Positions 8,114-16,076 are shown, counted from the first letter of the stretch. The stretch: 16,326 bases of DNA from Bacteroidales bacterium (GCA_023231065.1 JALNWE010000066.1:1-16326), one strand, 5' to 3'. Notes: a model not told the origin generated them from the letters alone. A program made the numbers and translations.

Positions 8114-10543
8114 TCAATTGATGTGCAGTATCTTATAATAATATACTGATTTTATTGTTTTTAACCTGGCAATAAAAATACCGGTATTGGCTGTCGCACC
8201 CTCATCTGTTTCCCCATCCCATTCAATTTCGTGTTTCCCTTTTATCTGATAATGATCGATCAGCGACCGAATCTTTTGTCCGTTAACGTTAAATATTTCG
8301 AGTTTAACGGTTTCATTTTCTGGTAAATTATAACACAAAGTGGTTGAAGAATGGAATGGGTTGGGGACATTCTGCAAATAAATAACTTTAATTGGCTGTT
8401 TAACAATGCCAGCGCTTATGTCATAAGAAAACACTCCGCCGCACTGGATGGAAGCATATAATTTGCTGTTATCGGGAGAAAGGGAAAGCCCTTCCACATC
8501 TTTCCATAGCAATCCATCCATGGGCAATGCTTCCCAGGTTAAGCCCGCATCTGTACTTTTATAAATACCGTTATTTACAGCATATGATGAATTATAAAAA
8601 TTATTCTGAAGTCCCACGTAAAGAATATTGCTGTTTTCAGAATTTATTACAATATCGCTGATGTAAGGCAAACTTTCACCTGTTCCTAAACCGGTGGTCA
8701 ATGAATTCCAGGAAAGACCACCGTCGGCGCTTTTGAAAAGCCCATTCTCGCAGGTGCCATAGTAAACAATATCTGAATTATTAGGATCAATGGCTATTCT
8801 CACAGGAGCCTGATCCGTTACTAACTGTGTCCAGGTGATTCCGCCATCGGTACTTTTAAACAATCCCCCAAACATATCAGTGCTCCAGAATGGCTGTGTT
8901 CCGCAATAAAAAACATCCTGGTAATTTGGATCCTTTGCAATGCTTACAATTGCACCGTCAAAAAAGCCACCGGTGGTTATTGTGGAAATTTCATTCCATG
9001 TGGCGCCTCCGTCGTATGATTTATAGAAAACATTGTCGATGGAGCCGTATTGATTGTTGCTGTTTGAATGATCAATTTCAAAGGTATATATTAATTGATC
9101 AGTAAGCTGTCCCCATAAGTTCCCCGAATCAGTGCTTTTATAAATACCATCGAATGGAGTAACGGAATAAAGTGTTTCCTGGTTAATGGGATCAAGTGTT
9201 ACAGAATTATACGCATACCCGGGGAGCCCGGTGTTGGAATTTTGCCAGGTTAATCCACCGTCTATACTTTTATCCAAACCGTTTAATCCGTTGCTCACTA
9301 CATATAGAATATTTTGATTGTTCTTATTAATAGCCACCTTTGTCGGAGTTGTTCCAAGCATTCCATTGCTGCTTTCGATCCAGGTATTCCCTCCATCATT
9401 ACTTTTTGAAATTCCATTGTACTTGCCAAGGTAAATAACCTCAATGTTTACCGGATCGAAATTCACAGTAATACAGCCAGATATTAATGCTGAAGAAGAA
9501 TACTTGAAAGTAACTCCACCGTCGGTACTTTTATACAAGCTATCATTACAGACAATCAGAACCATGTTTGTATCAGCAGGATTGACGGCCATCATATCGA
9601 ATTCATATAAACTGTTTCTGAAGTTAATAGCCTGATTGATAAGTTGCCAGCTTTCCCCTGCATTATACGATTTGTATAAACCCTGTATCCCAACCTGCTC
9701 TGGAAATATTTTGCTCAGGCATGCATATAAGGTATTGTTGTTTTTGGGGTTTTCTTTCAAGGCTACTACCGTAAGATCTGTGGGTATCCCATTATTTAAT
9801 TGGATCCAGTTAGTATCGCCCGTCACTGTTTTAAAAATACCTGAACCATTGGCCCCGGCTAAAATAATATCAGGGTTATCTTCATTCACAATGATGGGAC
9901 CTGAAGGCGACAGGTTATAGGGAGTTATATTTTCCCAACTTAGACCGCCATCGTTGCTTTTCTCGATACCAGTGCCGTATTCAGAAACATAGACTATTTC
10001 ATGGGCATTATAGGTAAATGCCTGAACGTTTCCCCATACGCCTGGCGTTAAAACCTGATTCCATGAGAGCCCTCTATCGGTTGATTTATATAAACCGGTA
10101 GCGCATATCGAATATACAATATCCGGGTTGTCTTTTAGTATAGAAATGGAATTCACCATATTCCATCCCCATGTTATATACCCTGTTTCGGGAGATAATG
10201 AATATTCCCAACTCTCTCCTCCATTATTGCTTTTCCATACCCCGTTACGGGTACCGGCATATATGATGTTATTCGCCGTATCTATGGCAAATGAAAAAAC
10301 CAACCCTCCATAAGGCCCGTTTGAACTCCAGACGCCCTCGCTTACAGTAGTTTTTAGTCCTGTTTGATCGGATACCGGGGTAAACGAATTGTTAAGCCGT
10401 GCCGGGATTTTTGGGATGGCCCGGTTGTAATTTATTCGCTTACCCGATGTATTTGATTCATTTATGTCACTGGCAAATTGGGCCGATACAGCCTCGGAAC
10501 ACAGCAGCCCAAGGATTGTGAGAAATAGTAGGTTTTTTTTCAT
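8114..10543 (-). CDS. Secreted T9SS cargo with about fourteen Asp-box/BNR-type propeller blades
   Basis: The start chosen is the ATG at 10543 (809 residues), which gives the signal peptide MKKNLLFLTILGLLCSEAVS with a cut near SAQ (residue 21). A longer in-frame start at 10621 lies upstream of the putative promoter. Residues 100-670 carry thirteen Asp-box motifs of the form [YF]KS-x-DGG-x-[ST]W, near 103, 152, 194, 237, 290, 337, 379, 424, 468, 507, 562, 603 and 661. A final VFSYD strand near 704 suggests a fourteenth blade. Spacing of 39-58 residues fits two tandem seven-bladed propellers, as in sortilin/VPS10-like and Ycf48-like proteins. Residues 723-809 are a T9SS type A sorting domain (LQNVPNPFHSSTTLCYNLPE, VKLEIFNVNGQ, TGIFIARL). 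Sialidase catalytic residues were not recognised, so a binding role is more likely than hydrolysis. The TPR-AraC regulator lies upstream on the same strand. Confidence 0.9.
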   Translation of the reverse strand: MKKNLLFLTILGLLCSEAVSAQFASDINESNTSGKRINYNRAIPKIPARLNNSFTPVSDQTGLKTTVSEGVWSSNGPYGGLVFSFAIDTANNIIYAGTRNGVWKSNNGGESWEYSLSPETGYITWGWNMVNSISILKDNPDIVYSICATGLYKSTDRGLSWNQVLTPGVWGNVQAFTYNAHEIVYVSEYGTGIEKSNDGGLSWENITPYNLSPSGPIIVNEDNPDIILAGANGSGIFKTVTGDTNWIQLNNGIPTDLTVVALKENPKNNNTLYACLSKIFPEQVGIQGLYKSYNAGESWQLINQAINFRNSLYEFDMMAVNPADTNMVLIVCNDSLYKSTDGGVTFKYSSSALISGCITVNFDPVNIEVIYLGKYNGISKSNDGGNTWIESSNGMLGTTPTKVAINKNNQNILYVVSNGLNGLDKSIDGGLTWQNSNTGLPGYAYNSVTLDPINQETLYSVTPFDGIYKSTDSGNLWGQLTDQLIYTFEIDHSNSNNQYGSIDNVFYKSYDGGATWNEISTITTGGFFDGAIVSIAKDPNYQDVFYCGTQPFWSTDMFGGLFKSTDGGITWTQLVTDQAPVRIAIDPNNSDIVYYGTCENGLFKSADGGLSWNSLTTGLGTGESLPYISDIVINSENSNILYVGLQNNFYNSSYAVNNGIYKSTDAGLTWEALPMDGLLWKDVEGLSLSPDNSKLYASIQCGGVFSYDISAGIVKQPIKVIYLQNVPNPFHSSTTLCYNLPENETVKLEIFNVNGQKIRSLIDHYQIKGKHEIEWDGETDEGATANTGIFIARLKTIKSVYYYKILHIN

Positions 10544-10567
10544 AATGAATGTTTTTTTAGTTCGATG

Positions 10568-10575
10568 CAAAGGTA
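10568..10575 (-). promoter_or_regulatory. Putative -7 promoter element of the Asp-box cargo gene
   Basis: Read on the minus strand this is TACCTTTG, matching TAnnTTTG, 24 bases before the ATG at 10543. The same eight bases occur before the other minus-strand cargo gene (16033-16040). It supports the shorter start. Confidence 0.5.
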
Positions 10576-10602
10576 TGAATGCAACAAAAACGCTGAACTG
10601 TC

Positions 10603-10641
10603 TTCTTGTCCACATGTACACATATGAACAGAATACAAGAA
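10603..10641. repeat. 7-bp inverted repeat upstream of the Asp-box cargo promoter
   Basis: TTCTTGT (10603-10609) and ACAAGAA (10635-10641) are exact reverse complements with a 25-base spacer that itself holds short palindromes (ACATGT, CATATG). The nearer arm begins 27 bases upstream of the -7 element. It could be an operator for the neighbouring AraC-type regulator, but such short arms may arise by chance. Confidence 0.28.
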
Positions 10642-10682
10642 AGGGCCTGAATCGGAATAAGTATCAGAAAAATCAGGTAATC

Positions 10683-10713
10683 AAAACGATGATATGAATA
10701 ATGTGATCGTTTT
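10683..10713 (-). terminator. Weak A+T-rich hairpin at the stop of the TPR-AraC gene
   Basis: AAAACGAT (10683-10690) and ATCGTTTT (10706-10713) are exact reverse complements. The hairpin overlaps the TAA stop of the TPR-AraC gene and, on the minus strand, ends in TTTT. The stem has only two G:C pairs, so termination would be weak and some read-through into the Asp-box cargo gene is plausible. Confidence 0.35.
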
Positions 10714-12415
10714 ACCCTTGGGTTTTTTTCATTGAATTAAGATAGAAAGAGGGTGTAACCCCTACGAACTTTTTAAAAGCATTGTTAAAGGTTGTTTTCG
10801 ATTTATATCCAACCGATTCTGCGATCGACTCGATGGTGAATTTGTAATTCGATGATTCGGACAATATTTTCCGGGCTTCCCTAATTCGATATTCATTCAG
10901 CAAACTGCTGAAATTCTTACTGAACTTCTCATTGATTACCTGAGAAACATAATTCCTGTTAATTTCCAGGTCATTTGCAAGGTCATGAATGGAGTAATTT
11001 TGATGTAAAAAATTTTTACTGCTATTGAAATATCTTATAATGAGCCCTTTAATTTGAATCTTTTGTTCTTCAGTGAGCTGTGAGCTTATATACTTGATGG
11101 TGCGAACTCCCTGACTATCGATGGTTGCACTTTCAGAAAGAGTGACGTTTTCGACCAGGGCACCCAGCTTGTTTTCCGACTCCACGATTTCGAGATTTTT
11201 TTGCACCAGGTTTCGGTGTGCAAAAAATAAACTGCGTTTCTGAATAATGAAAACAATGATAAAAATGAATGCTAGGGCCAAACCCAGTAATAAAAATGAG
11301 CGGGTTCTTAGCTTAGATTCATTCAGTTTATTTTCAACACTTAATATTTTGATTTCTTGCTCCTTTTTTTCGGTTTCATACTTGGTTTGCATTTCAGCGA
11401 TGAGCTTTTTGCCTTCGTCATTATACAGAGTGTCCGTTATCTCATCACTTTTATCAGCATAATCCCACATTTTATCAATGTCGCCTTTTATTGCATAATA
11501 GAGGGTATATAAATTATATGCTACCCTGATAAGCCCTTGTGAATCGATTTCCCTTGAGATGTTCAGCGAACGGTCAAGATACTGTTTTGCTTTATCCGGT
11601 TTATTGATTTTCAGATATAGGTTAGCAATATTGCAATAATTGCTTGCCATGCCGAGCTTCGATTTAAACTGTTCAGAGAGATTCAATGACATCCTGAGAT
11701 ATTGCAAAGCAGCGCTGTACTTTTTCATTCCCATATAGGCGAGAGCAATGTTCTCCAATTGTATGGAGCGAGTGGAATCATCTATTTTTTGCGATAATGC
11801 GAACGATTTTTCTAAATAATACAAAGCTTTGGGATAATTTTTAAAACCAGTTAAATAGATAGTTCCGATATTATTTAATACATTGGCAGATGTTCTCTCA
11901 TCTTTTATTTTAATACTTATTTTGTATGATTTTAAATAAGATTCAAGCGCTTTCCCTTTGTTTAAACAATGGTTATAATTTATGCCCAGACTGTTTAAAG
12001 TTTGAGAAGCCCCTTGTAGATTATTGTTCCTTTCATATCGCTCCAAAGCTTTGATCAAATATCCTGTAGAAATGTCAAAAACAAATACTAATGAATAACA
12101 ACGCCCGATTTCATACAAGGCATCCGCTTCAGATACGGTATCTCTTTTTAACCGGTAAATTCCCAGCGCCTTTTCATGAAAATCAATCGCTTCCCGGTAC
12201 TTTTCTGCTTTTTGGTAATGATCGGCAATGTTTGATAAAATCTTAGCATTTGCAAGTTTGTTTGTATTATCAAGTAGTTTTTTTAAACTATCAATTGAAA
12301 ATGTTGTTTGCGGTATTCCCAAGGAGTTTATCAGGAAAGATAAAATTACAAGCAGCAATATACCGGCATGATTCCCAGTTATTACATTAAATATTTTCCG
12401 GACAACTTTCGTCAT
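10712..12415 (-). CDS. Membrane-spanning TPR regulator with C-terminal AraC-type DNA-binding domain
   Basis: The 567-residue product has a basic N-terminus and a hydrophobic segment at 17-34 (signal anchor or signal peptide). About seven TPR units follow between 57 and 328 (for example MKKYSAALQYLRMSLNL at 230-246). Then come a coiled coil (340-370), a membrane helix at 373-392, basic residues, and a second coiled coil near 400-425. The C-terminus (467-560) is an AraC-family double helix-turn-helix: IHDLANDLEINRNYVSQVIN, then IESIAESVGYKSKTTFNNAF and the typical FKKFVGVTPSFY. The sensor half has the same order of parts as the three LuxR-type regulators in the window, but the DNA-binding half is a different family. 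The implied topology is again periplasmic sensor and cytoplasmic output. The Asp-box cargo gene lies 168 bases downstream on the same strand and is the likely target. No clear TAnnTTTG was found in the 173 bases upstream; a shortened TATTTTG lies near 12570. Confidence 0.9.
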   Translation of the reverse strand: MTKVVRKIFNVITGNHAGILLLVILSFLINSLGIPQTTFSIDSLKKLLDNTNKLANAKILSNIADHYQKAEKYREAIDFHEKALGIYRLKRDTVSEADALYEIGRCYSLVFVFDISTGYLIKALERYERNNNLQGASQTLNSLGINYNHCLNKGKALESYLKSYKISIKIKDERTSANVLNNIGTIYLTGFKNYPKALYYLEKSFALSQKIDDSTRSIQLENIALAYMGMKKYSAALQYLRMSLNLSEQFKSKLGMASNYCNIANLYLKINKPDKAKQYLDRSLNISREIDSQGLIRVAYNLYTLYYAIKGDIDKMWDYADKSDEITDTLYNDEGKKLIAEMQTKYETEKKEQEIKILSVENKLNESKLRTRSFLLLGLALAFIFIIVFIIQKRSLFFAHRNLVQKNLEIVESENKLGALVENVTLSESATIDSQGVRTIKYISSQLTEEQKIQIKGLIIRYFNSSKNFLHQNYSIHDLANDLEINRNYVSQVINEKFSKNFSSLLNEYRIREARKILSESSNYKFTIESIAESVGYKSKTTFNNAFKKFVGVTPSFYLNSMKKTQG

Positions 12416-12588
12416 ATTCTTCAGGGTGTGAATTTTAAGAGCGTTTTACCTCACTTGATCTGAACATGCCTATTAAAATGTGAAATGATCCCTATCTGAT
12501 GTGTAAAAATACTTCTGTTTCCGGTTTTATCGAATATACCTTGAGGTTTTCTTCACAGTATGGGCGAACGACAAAATAGAACATAAAT

Positions 12589-14406
12589 TCAGAACTGGGA
12601 CAAAAAAGTTACCAGGTTGGTTTCCATGGTCAGTTGGAGTTTTTTCCTCAGCCTGATCCGTGAAGACTCAATGCTCCTGACCTCCCGCGAGGTAATGGTT
12701 GCGATTTCCTTTGTGGTGAGGTTCAGCTTCAGAAGTGCACACAGTTTTTTTTCATTGGGCGTAAGGTCGGGATAAGCTTTTTCAAGGTTCTGATAAAACC
12801 CGGAATAGACATTTTCAAAATACATCCGGAAATCTTCCCAGGAGGCGCTGCTGATGTTGGTCCGCAGGTTCCGGATCTGTTCCTCCACCAGGAGGGCGTT
12901 TTCATTGCCGGTGGCGCTGAGCTTTTCCTGGATGGTTTTCAGTTCTTTTATCAATTTGATCTTATCTTCATTTTCCTGGGTCAGGATCATGGCCCGTGTT
13001 ACCAACTCACGGTTCTTGTGTTCCAGCTCCATCCTTAACCTGGCCTCTTTTTCTTCCTGGATTATCCGCTCCTGGTCCCAGATCACTCCCTGCTGCTTTG
13101 TCAATTGTGCATTGACTTTTTTTTCAAACTTATATTTACGGATGAGGATGATCGACAATGCACCCAGCAAAAGGATGATGATAGAAGCGCCGGCCAGCAT
13201 ATAGTTCTTTCCTGAATTCTCCAACATCTTGATGGTAAGCCTGTTCTCTATCAACTTTTTCTCGTTCAGCACCTGATCCAGATCAAACCTTGACTGAATT
13301 TCCAGTACTTTCTGAGTGTTGTTTTTTTCGATCAGCGAATCCCTGAATGATAAGTATTGCCGGAGGATGCGGATGGCGGCCATAGCATCGCCAGTTTTCT
13401 CATAACTGTTGGCTAGGTCAAGCAATGCATCCACTTTCAAGGAGAGCCTTCCTGTTTTTTCGGCCTGCCGGAGCGCTTCAGCAGCATACTTCTTCGATTT
13501 ATCGTAAGATCCTTCCCGTAAGGATAACCGGGAAAGGATGGCATAACATTCTGAAAGAATGTTGGGAAATTGCTTATTTTCGTCCGACTCTACAATTTTT
13601 TTCAGGTAAATAGAGGAAATAGCATTTTCGCCGAGATAAAAATAGACCTCACCCAGGTTTTCATAAGCAATCACCATCATATACGGTGTTTTTGCATGTT
13701 TGCTGATCTCCAGTTGCTTCATCCCATAGTCAAGGGCCCCTGCATACTCTTTTCTTTTCTTGTAATAATCATATTGTTCCTGATAGATGTCGAACTGGAT
13801 CTTCTGATCGGCTGATTTTTTGATAAGGACAATGGCTTTTTCGAAATATTCGCCAGCTTTCCGGATATTCCCCGCGTTCATGTTAAGTCCGCCTAATCCT
13901 TTATATATGAGTGCAATATCATAATCAGGCCCTGTCTTCTCTATCAGCTTCAAGGCCATAAAGTAGTAATTCATTGACGTTTTATAGTCGCCGGATTCCT
14001 GAAAAACAATGGCCATAAGGGAATAGATCTTCGATTTGGTCAGCCGGTAGTTTATCACTTTGTTTACGTTCACCGAATCCCTTTCCATGCTTGTCAGAAG
14101 GGTGTCAAGGATGTAATAGGATTGGCGGAAGTTGCTCTGATAAAAACAAGCCAGGGCGATGTTGTAGGTGGCGTGGAAAATTCCCCGGCGATAATGTTCA
14201 TTTTTTGCCAGGGTAAGCGCATATTCCGATCTTTGTTTCATCCTGTCAGGCCCTGAATCCAGATCCTGGGCTTCGAGGAGGAGTGAATCCAGCTGCCGGA
14301 CCGATACTTTTTTGGAATATGCAGGAGTAACGCCTGGTTGCTGTCCAATTGCAAAAAACGGTAGAATTAAAAACAGAAATATCAGTTCTCTGGGAAATCG
14401 TTTCAT
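12589..14406 (-). CDS. Membrane-spanning TPR regulator with C-terminal LuxR-like helix-turn-helix
   Basis: The 605-residue product has a cleavable signal peptide (hydrophobic 8-19, cut near AIG/QQ at 21). About seven TPR units follow between 76 and 355 (for example IVFQESGDYKTSMNYYFMAL at 133-152), with a coiled coil at 362-398 and a membrane helix at 402-422. A long coiled coil spans 425-500, and a LuxR-like helix-turn-helix lies at 547-591 (LTPNEKKLCALLKLNLTTKE, then REVRSIESSRIRLRKKL). The recognition region keeps the basic RIRLRKKL pattern, but the turn (TSREVRS) departs from the NISxxxVKS form of the other two regulators, so a different DNA target is likely. Composition is richer in G+C than the left-hand regulators. 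It lies 95 bases downstream of a T9SS cargo gene on the same strand and has its own putative promoter inside a large inverted repeat, so it could be read alone or together with that cargo. Confidence 0.88.
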   Translation of the reverse strand: MKRFPRELIFLFLILPFFAIGQQPGVTPAYSKKVSVRQLDSLLLEAQDLDSGPDRMKQRSEYALTLAKNEHYRRGIFHATYNIALACFYQSNFRQSYYILDTLLTSMERDSVNVNKVINYRLTKSKIYSLMAIVFQESGDYKTSMNYYFMALKLIEKTGPDYDIALIYKGLGGLNMNAGNIRKAGEYFEKAIVLIKKSADQKIQFDIYQEQYDYYKKRKEYAGALDYGMKQLEISKHAKTPYMMVIAYENLGEVYFYLGENAISSIYLKKIVESDENKQFPNILSECYAILSRLSLREGSYDKSKKYAAEALRQAEKTGRLSLKVDALLDLANSYEKTGDAMAAIRILRQYLSFRDSLIEKNNTQKVLEIQSRFDLDQVLNEKKLIENRLTIKMLENSGKNYMLAGASIIILLLGALSIILIRKYKFEKKVNAQLTKQQGVIWDQERIIQEEKEARLRMELEHKNRELVTRAMILTQENEDKIKLIKELKTIQEKLSATGNENALLVEEQIRNLRTNISSASWEDFRMYFENVYSGFYQNLEKAYPDLTPNEKKLCALLKLNLTTKEIATITSREVRSIESSRIRLRKKLQLTMETNLVTFLSQF

Positions 14407-14411
14407 GGGAA

Positions 14412-14472
14412 CACCGGAAAGATGCGTGATTTAAAGTCCTGTCAAAGGACAAAAATACGCATTTCCCCGGTG
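14412..14472. repeat. 61-bp nested inverted repeat between a T9SS cargo gene and a TPR-LuxR regulator
   Basis: The outer 16-base arms (14412-14427 and 14457-14472) pair at 13 of 16 positions, with runs CACCGG/CCGGTG and ATGCGT/ACGCAT. The inner arms GTCCT (14436-14440) and AGGAC (14446-14450) are perfect, with a 5-base loop GTCAA. The element begins 5 bases upstream of the regulator ATG and contains its putative -7 box. Only a transcript reading through from the cargo gene would contain the whole structure. It may be an operator, an attenuator or a terminator without a T-run. Confidence 0.55.
14450..14457 (-). promoter_or_regulatory. Putative -7 promoter element of the TPR-LuxR regulator at 12589-14406
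   Basis: Read on the minus strand this is TATTTTTG, matching TAnnTTTG, 43 bases before the ATG at 14406. The same eight bases occur before the T9SS cargo at 5785. It sits inside the nested inverted repeat. Confidence 0.45.
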
Positions 14473-14501
14473 CACTGGTATAAACAGGAATCGGATCGCC
14501 C

Positions 14502-15992
14502 TTAATCCATTTTGTTCATTTTCCGTGACATTGTGGCCGTTTCCGTCTCCATCCTGTAAATATAGATCCCGGAAGGTAAAGATCCTGCGTTAAATAATAC
14601 CTGATGATAGCCCTTCGTTTGCTCTTCATTAACCAACACGGCTACCTCTTTCCCCATCAGGTCCTGTATGGATAGTTTCACTTTGCCGTTGCGGTCAACG
14701 TGATAACCGATGGTGGTTTCTGATCGGAAGGGATTGGGGAACGCGTAACTTAATCCATTCTGTAAGGAAAATCCTGCCGGTTTTTCATCGACGGAGGTAT
14801 AAACGGAATCGGCTTCGAATTTCAAAAGCCAGAAATCGAGGTAAGAACTTCCTGTAAAAGTACCTGCCGCAATATACCCATGACCGGGAATTATTTCGAT
14901 GGTTGATCCGAAGTCCTCGCCGGATCCTCCGTACGTAGCCATTCCCAGGTTATTACCGGCACTGTCAAGCCTGACAATCATAAAATCGTGCATCCCATTA
15001 CCATAACTGTTGGTGGTTCCTGTGAGGATATATTCATGATTTTCATTTTCACACACTCCTTCGAAAGCTTCATTGCTGTTCCCGCCAATCGCGGTGGTCC
15101 ATTGTAAAACGCCCGTGGGACCGGTTTTCACAACATAACCTTGTTCTCCTTTACCATAAGATTGAGTGGATCCGACGGCAATGTAACCGCCATCGGAGGT
15201 GGGCCTTGCAAACCGGTATGAATCATAATTTCCTCCGCCAATAACACTTGTCCAAAGGGTATCTCCTTCCGGATTTATCTTGATGAGATACCCGTCATCC
15301 TGCCCACTTCCATAACTGAAAGTATAACCCGCTAACAGATAGTTCCCGTCATTGGTTGGTTGGATGGTAGCGCCATAATCATCTGAGGGCCCTCCGTAAT
15401 TTTTATCCCATTCTACTATACCATCAGGGCCTGTCTTAAAGAGGTGTATCTGGTTGCAGTTGGGGGGCATCCAGCCGTAACCAGCAATCATGTATCCCCC
15501 ATCGGGGGTCTGGATAACACATCCGGCCAATTGAAGGGTACAGCCATTGCTGTTGGATAATACGGAAGTCCAGAGGGTATCCCCGTTTTCGTCAAGCTTG
15601 ATCAGTCGGAGATTGGTGCCTGAAGGAGGAAAGGAGGTAGTATAGGTGCCGATGATATAACCGTTGTCGGAAGTCTGACTGATTGCAAGAGGAAAATCAA
15701 AATTGGCGCCGCCATAGGTTTTATTCCATTCAAGAGTGCCGGTTGAGTCGGATTTTACCACATAGACCGACCAGATACCCGGGCCAAAGGATTCGCTTTG
15801 GCCCGTCATAATATATCCGCCATCGTTGGTCGGTTTCACCTGGCGGGCAACTTCGCCAAAGGAGCCAGGAAAGGTTTTATTCCATACCATTTCGGGAGGA
15901 AGCTGCGAATAGCCATGCAATCCGGGAATTAAACAGAGGATTGTAATAACTGAGATCAAACTGATCTGAAGAAAAGAATAGTGTTTTTTCAT
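14502..15992 (-). CDS. Secreted T9SS cargo, predicted seven-bladed propeller with type A sorting domain
   Basis: The 496-residue product has a signal peptide (hydrophobic 8-22, cut near GYSQ at about 29). Residues 36-395 hold seven repeats of about 52 residues. Each starts near W..xYGG and contains a T-x-DGGYI-x-G strand followed by SYG-x-G and a YLIK/VVK strand. First residues are near 37, 89, 141, 195, 247, 298 and 350. This pattern is common in secreted Bacteroidota proteins and is predicted to fold as a seven-bladed beta-propeller. Residues 408-496 are a T9SS type A sorting domain (SYAFPNPFRSETTIGYHVD, VKLSIQDLMGKEV, SGIYIYRMET). No catalytic motif was seen; ligand or polymer binding is a guess. 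Its putative promoter is 40 bases upstream with a 20-bp palindrome before it. The TPR-LuxR regulator follows 95 bases downstream. Confidence 0.9.
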   Translation of the reverse strand: MKKHYSFLQISLISVITILCLIPGLHGYSQLPPEMVWNKTFPGSFGEVARQVKPTNDGGYIMTGQSESFGPGIWSVYVVKSDSTGTLEWNKTYGGANFDFPLAISQTSDNGYIIGTYTTSFPPSGTNLRLIKLDENGDTLWTSVLSNSNGCTLQLAGCVIQTPDGGYMIAGYGWMPPNCNQIHLFKTGPDGIVEWDKNYGGPSDDYGATIQPTNDGNYLLAGYTFSYGSGQDDGYLIKINPEGDTLWTSVIGGGNYDSYRFARPTSDGGYIAVGSTQSYGKGEQGYVVKTGPTGVLQWTTAIGGNSNEAFEGVCENENHEYILTGTTNSYGNGMHDFMIVRLDSAGNNLGMATYGGSGEDFGSTIEIIPGHGYIAAGTFTGSSYLDFWLLKFEADSVYTSVDEKPAGFSLQNGLSYAFPNPFRSETTIGYHVDRNGKVKLSIQDLMGKEVAVLVNEEQTKGYHQVLFNAGSLPSGIYIYRMETETATMSRKMNKMD

Positions 15993-16032
15993 TGGTTTAA
16001 GAGTTTTGGTTTTCAGAGAAAAAATAAGAAGT

Positions 16033-16040
16033 CAAAGGTA
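16033..16040 (-). promoter_or_regulatory. Putative -7 promoter element of the seven-bladed cargo gene
   Basis: Read on the minus strand this is TACCTTTG, matching TAnnTTTG and identical to the element at 10568-10575. It ends 40 bases before the ATG at 15992. No TTG is seen at the -33 position; a palindrome occupies that place. Confidence 0.5.
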
Positions 16041-16056
16041 TCGTTCATTCCTTCAT

Positions 16057-16076
16057 CGCGGTAAAATATTACCGCG
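16057..16076. promoter_or_regulatory. 20-bp palindrome at the -33 position of the cargo promoter (candidate operator)
   Basis: CGCGGTAA (16057-16064) and TTACCGCG (16069-16076) are exact reverse complements around the 4-base centre AATA. It starts 16 bases upstream of the -7 element, so it covers the region where the -33 contact would be. No T-run follows on either strand. A dimeric regulator binding here would block or replace the -33 contact. It could instead be an extra hairpin after carB. Confidence 0.5.

Noticed and set aside
8114..10543. Annotation as sialidase or photosystem II assembly factor
   Set aside because: Asp-box repeats are shared by many propellers. No sialidase arginine triad or nucleophile was recognised, and the T9SS sorting domain and phylum make a photosystem role implausible.
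10464..10697. 77-residue plus-strand open frame over the start of the Asp-box cargo gene
   Set aside because: It is antisense to the signal peptide region and promoter of a well-supported gene and has no domain features.
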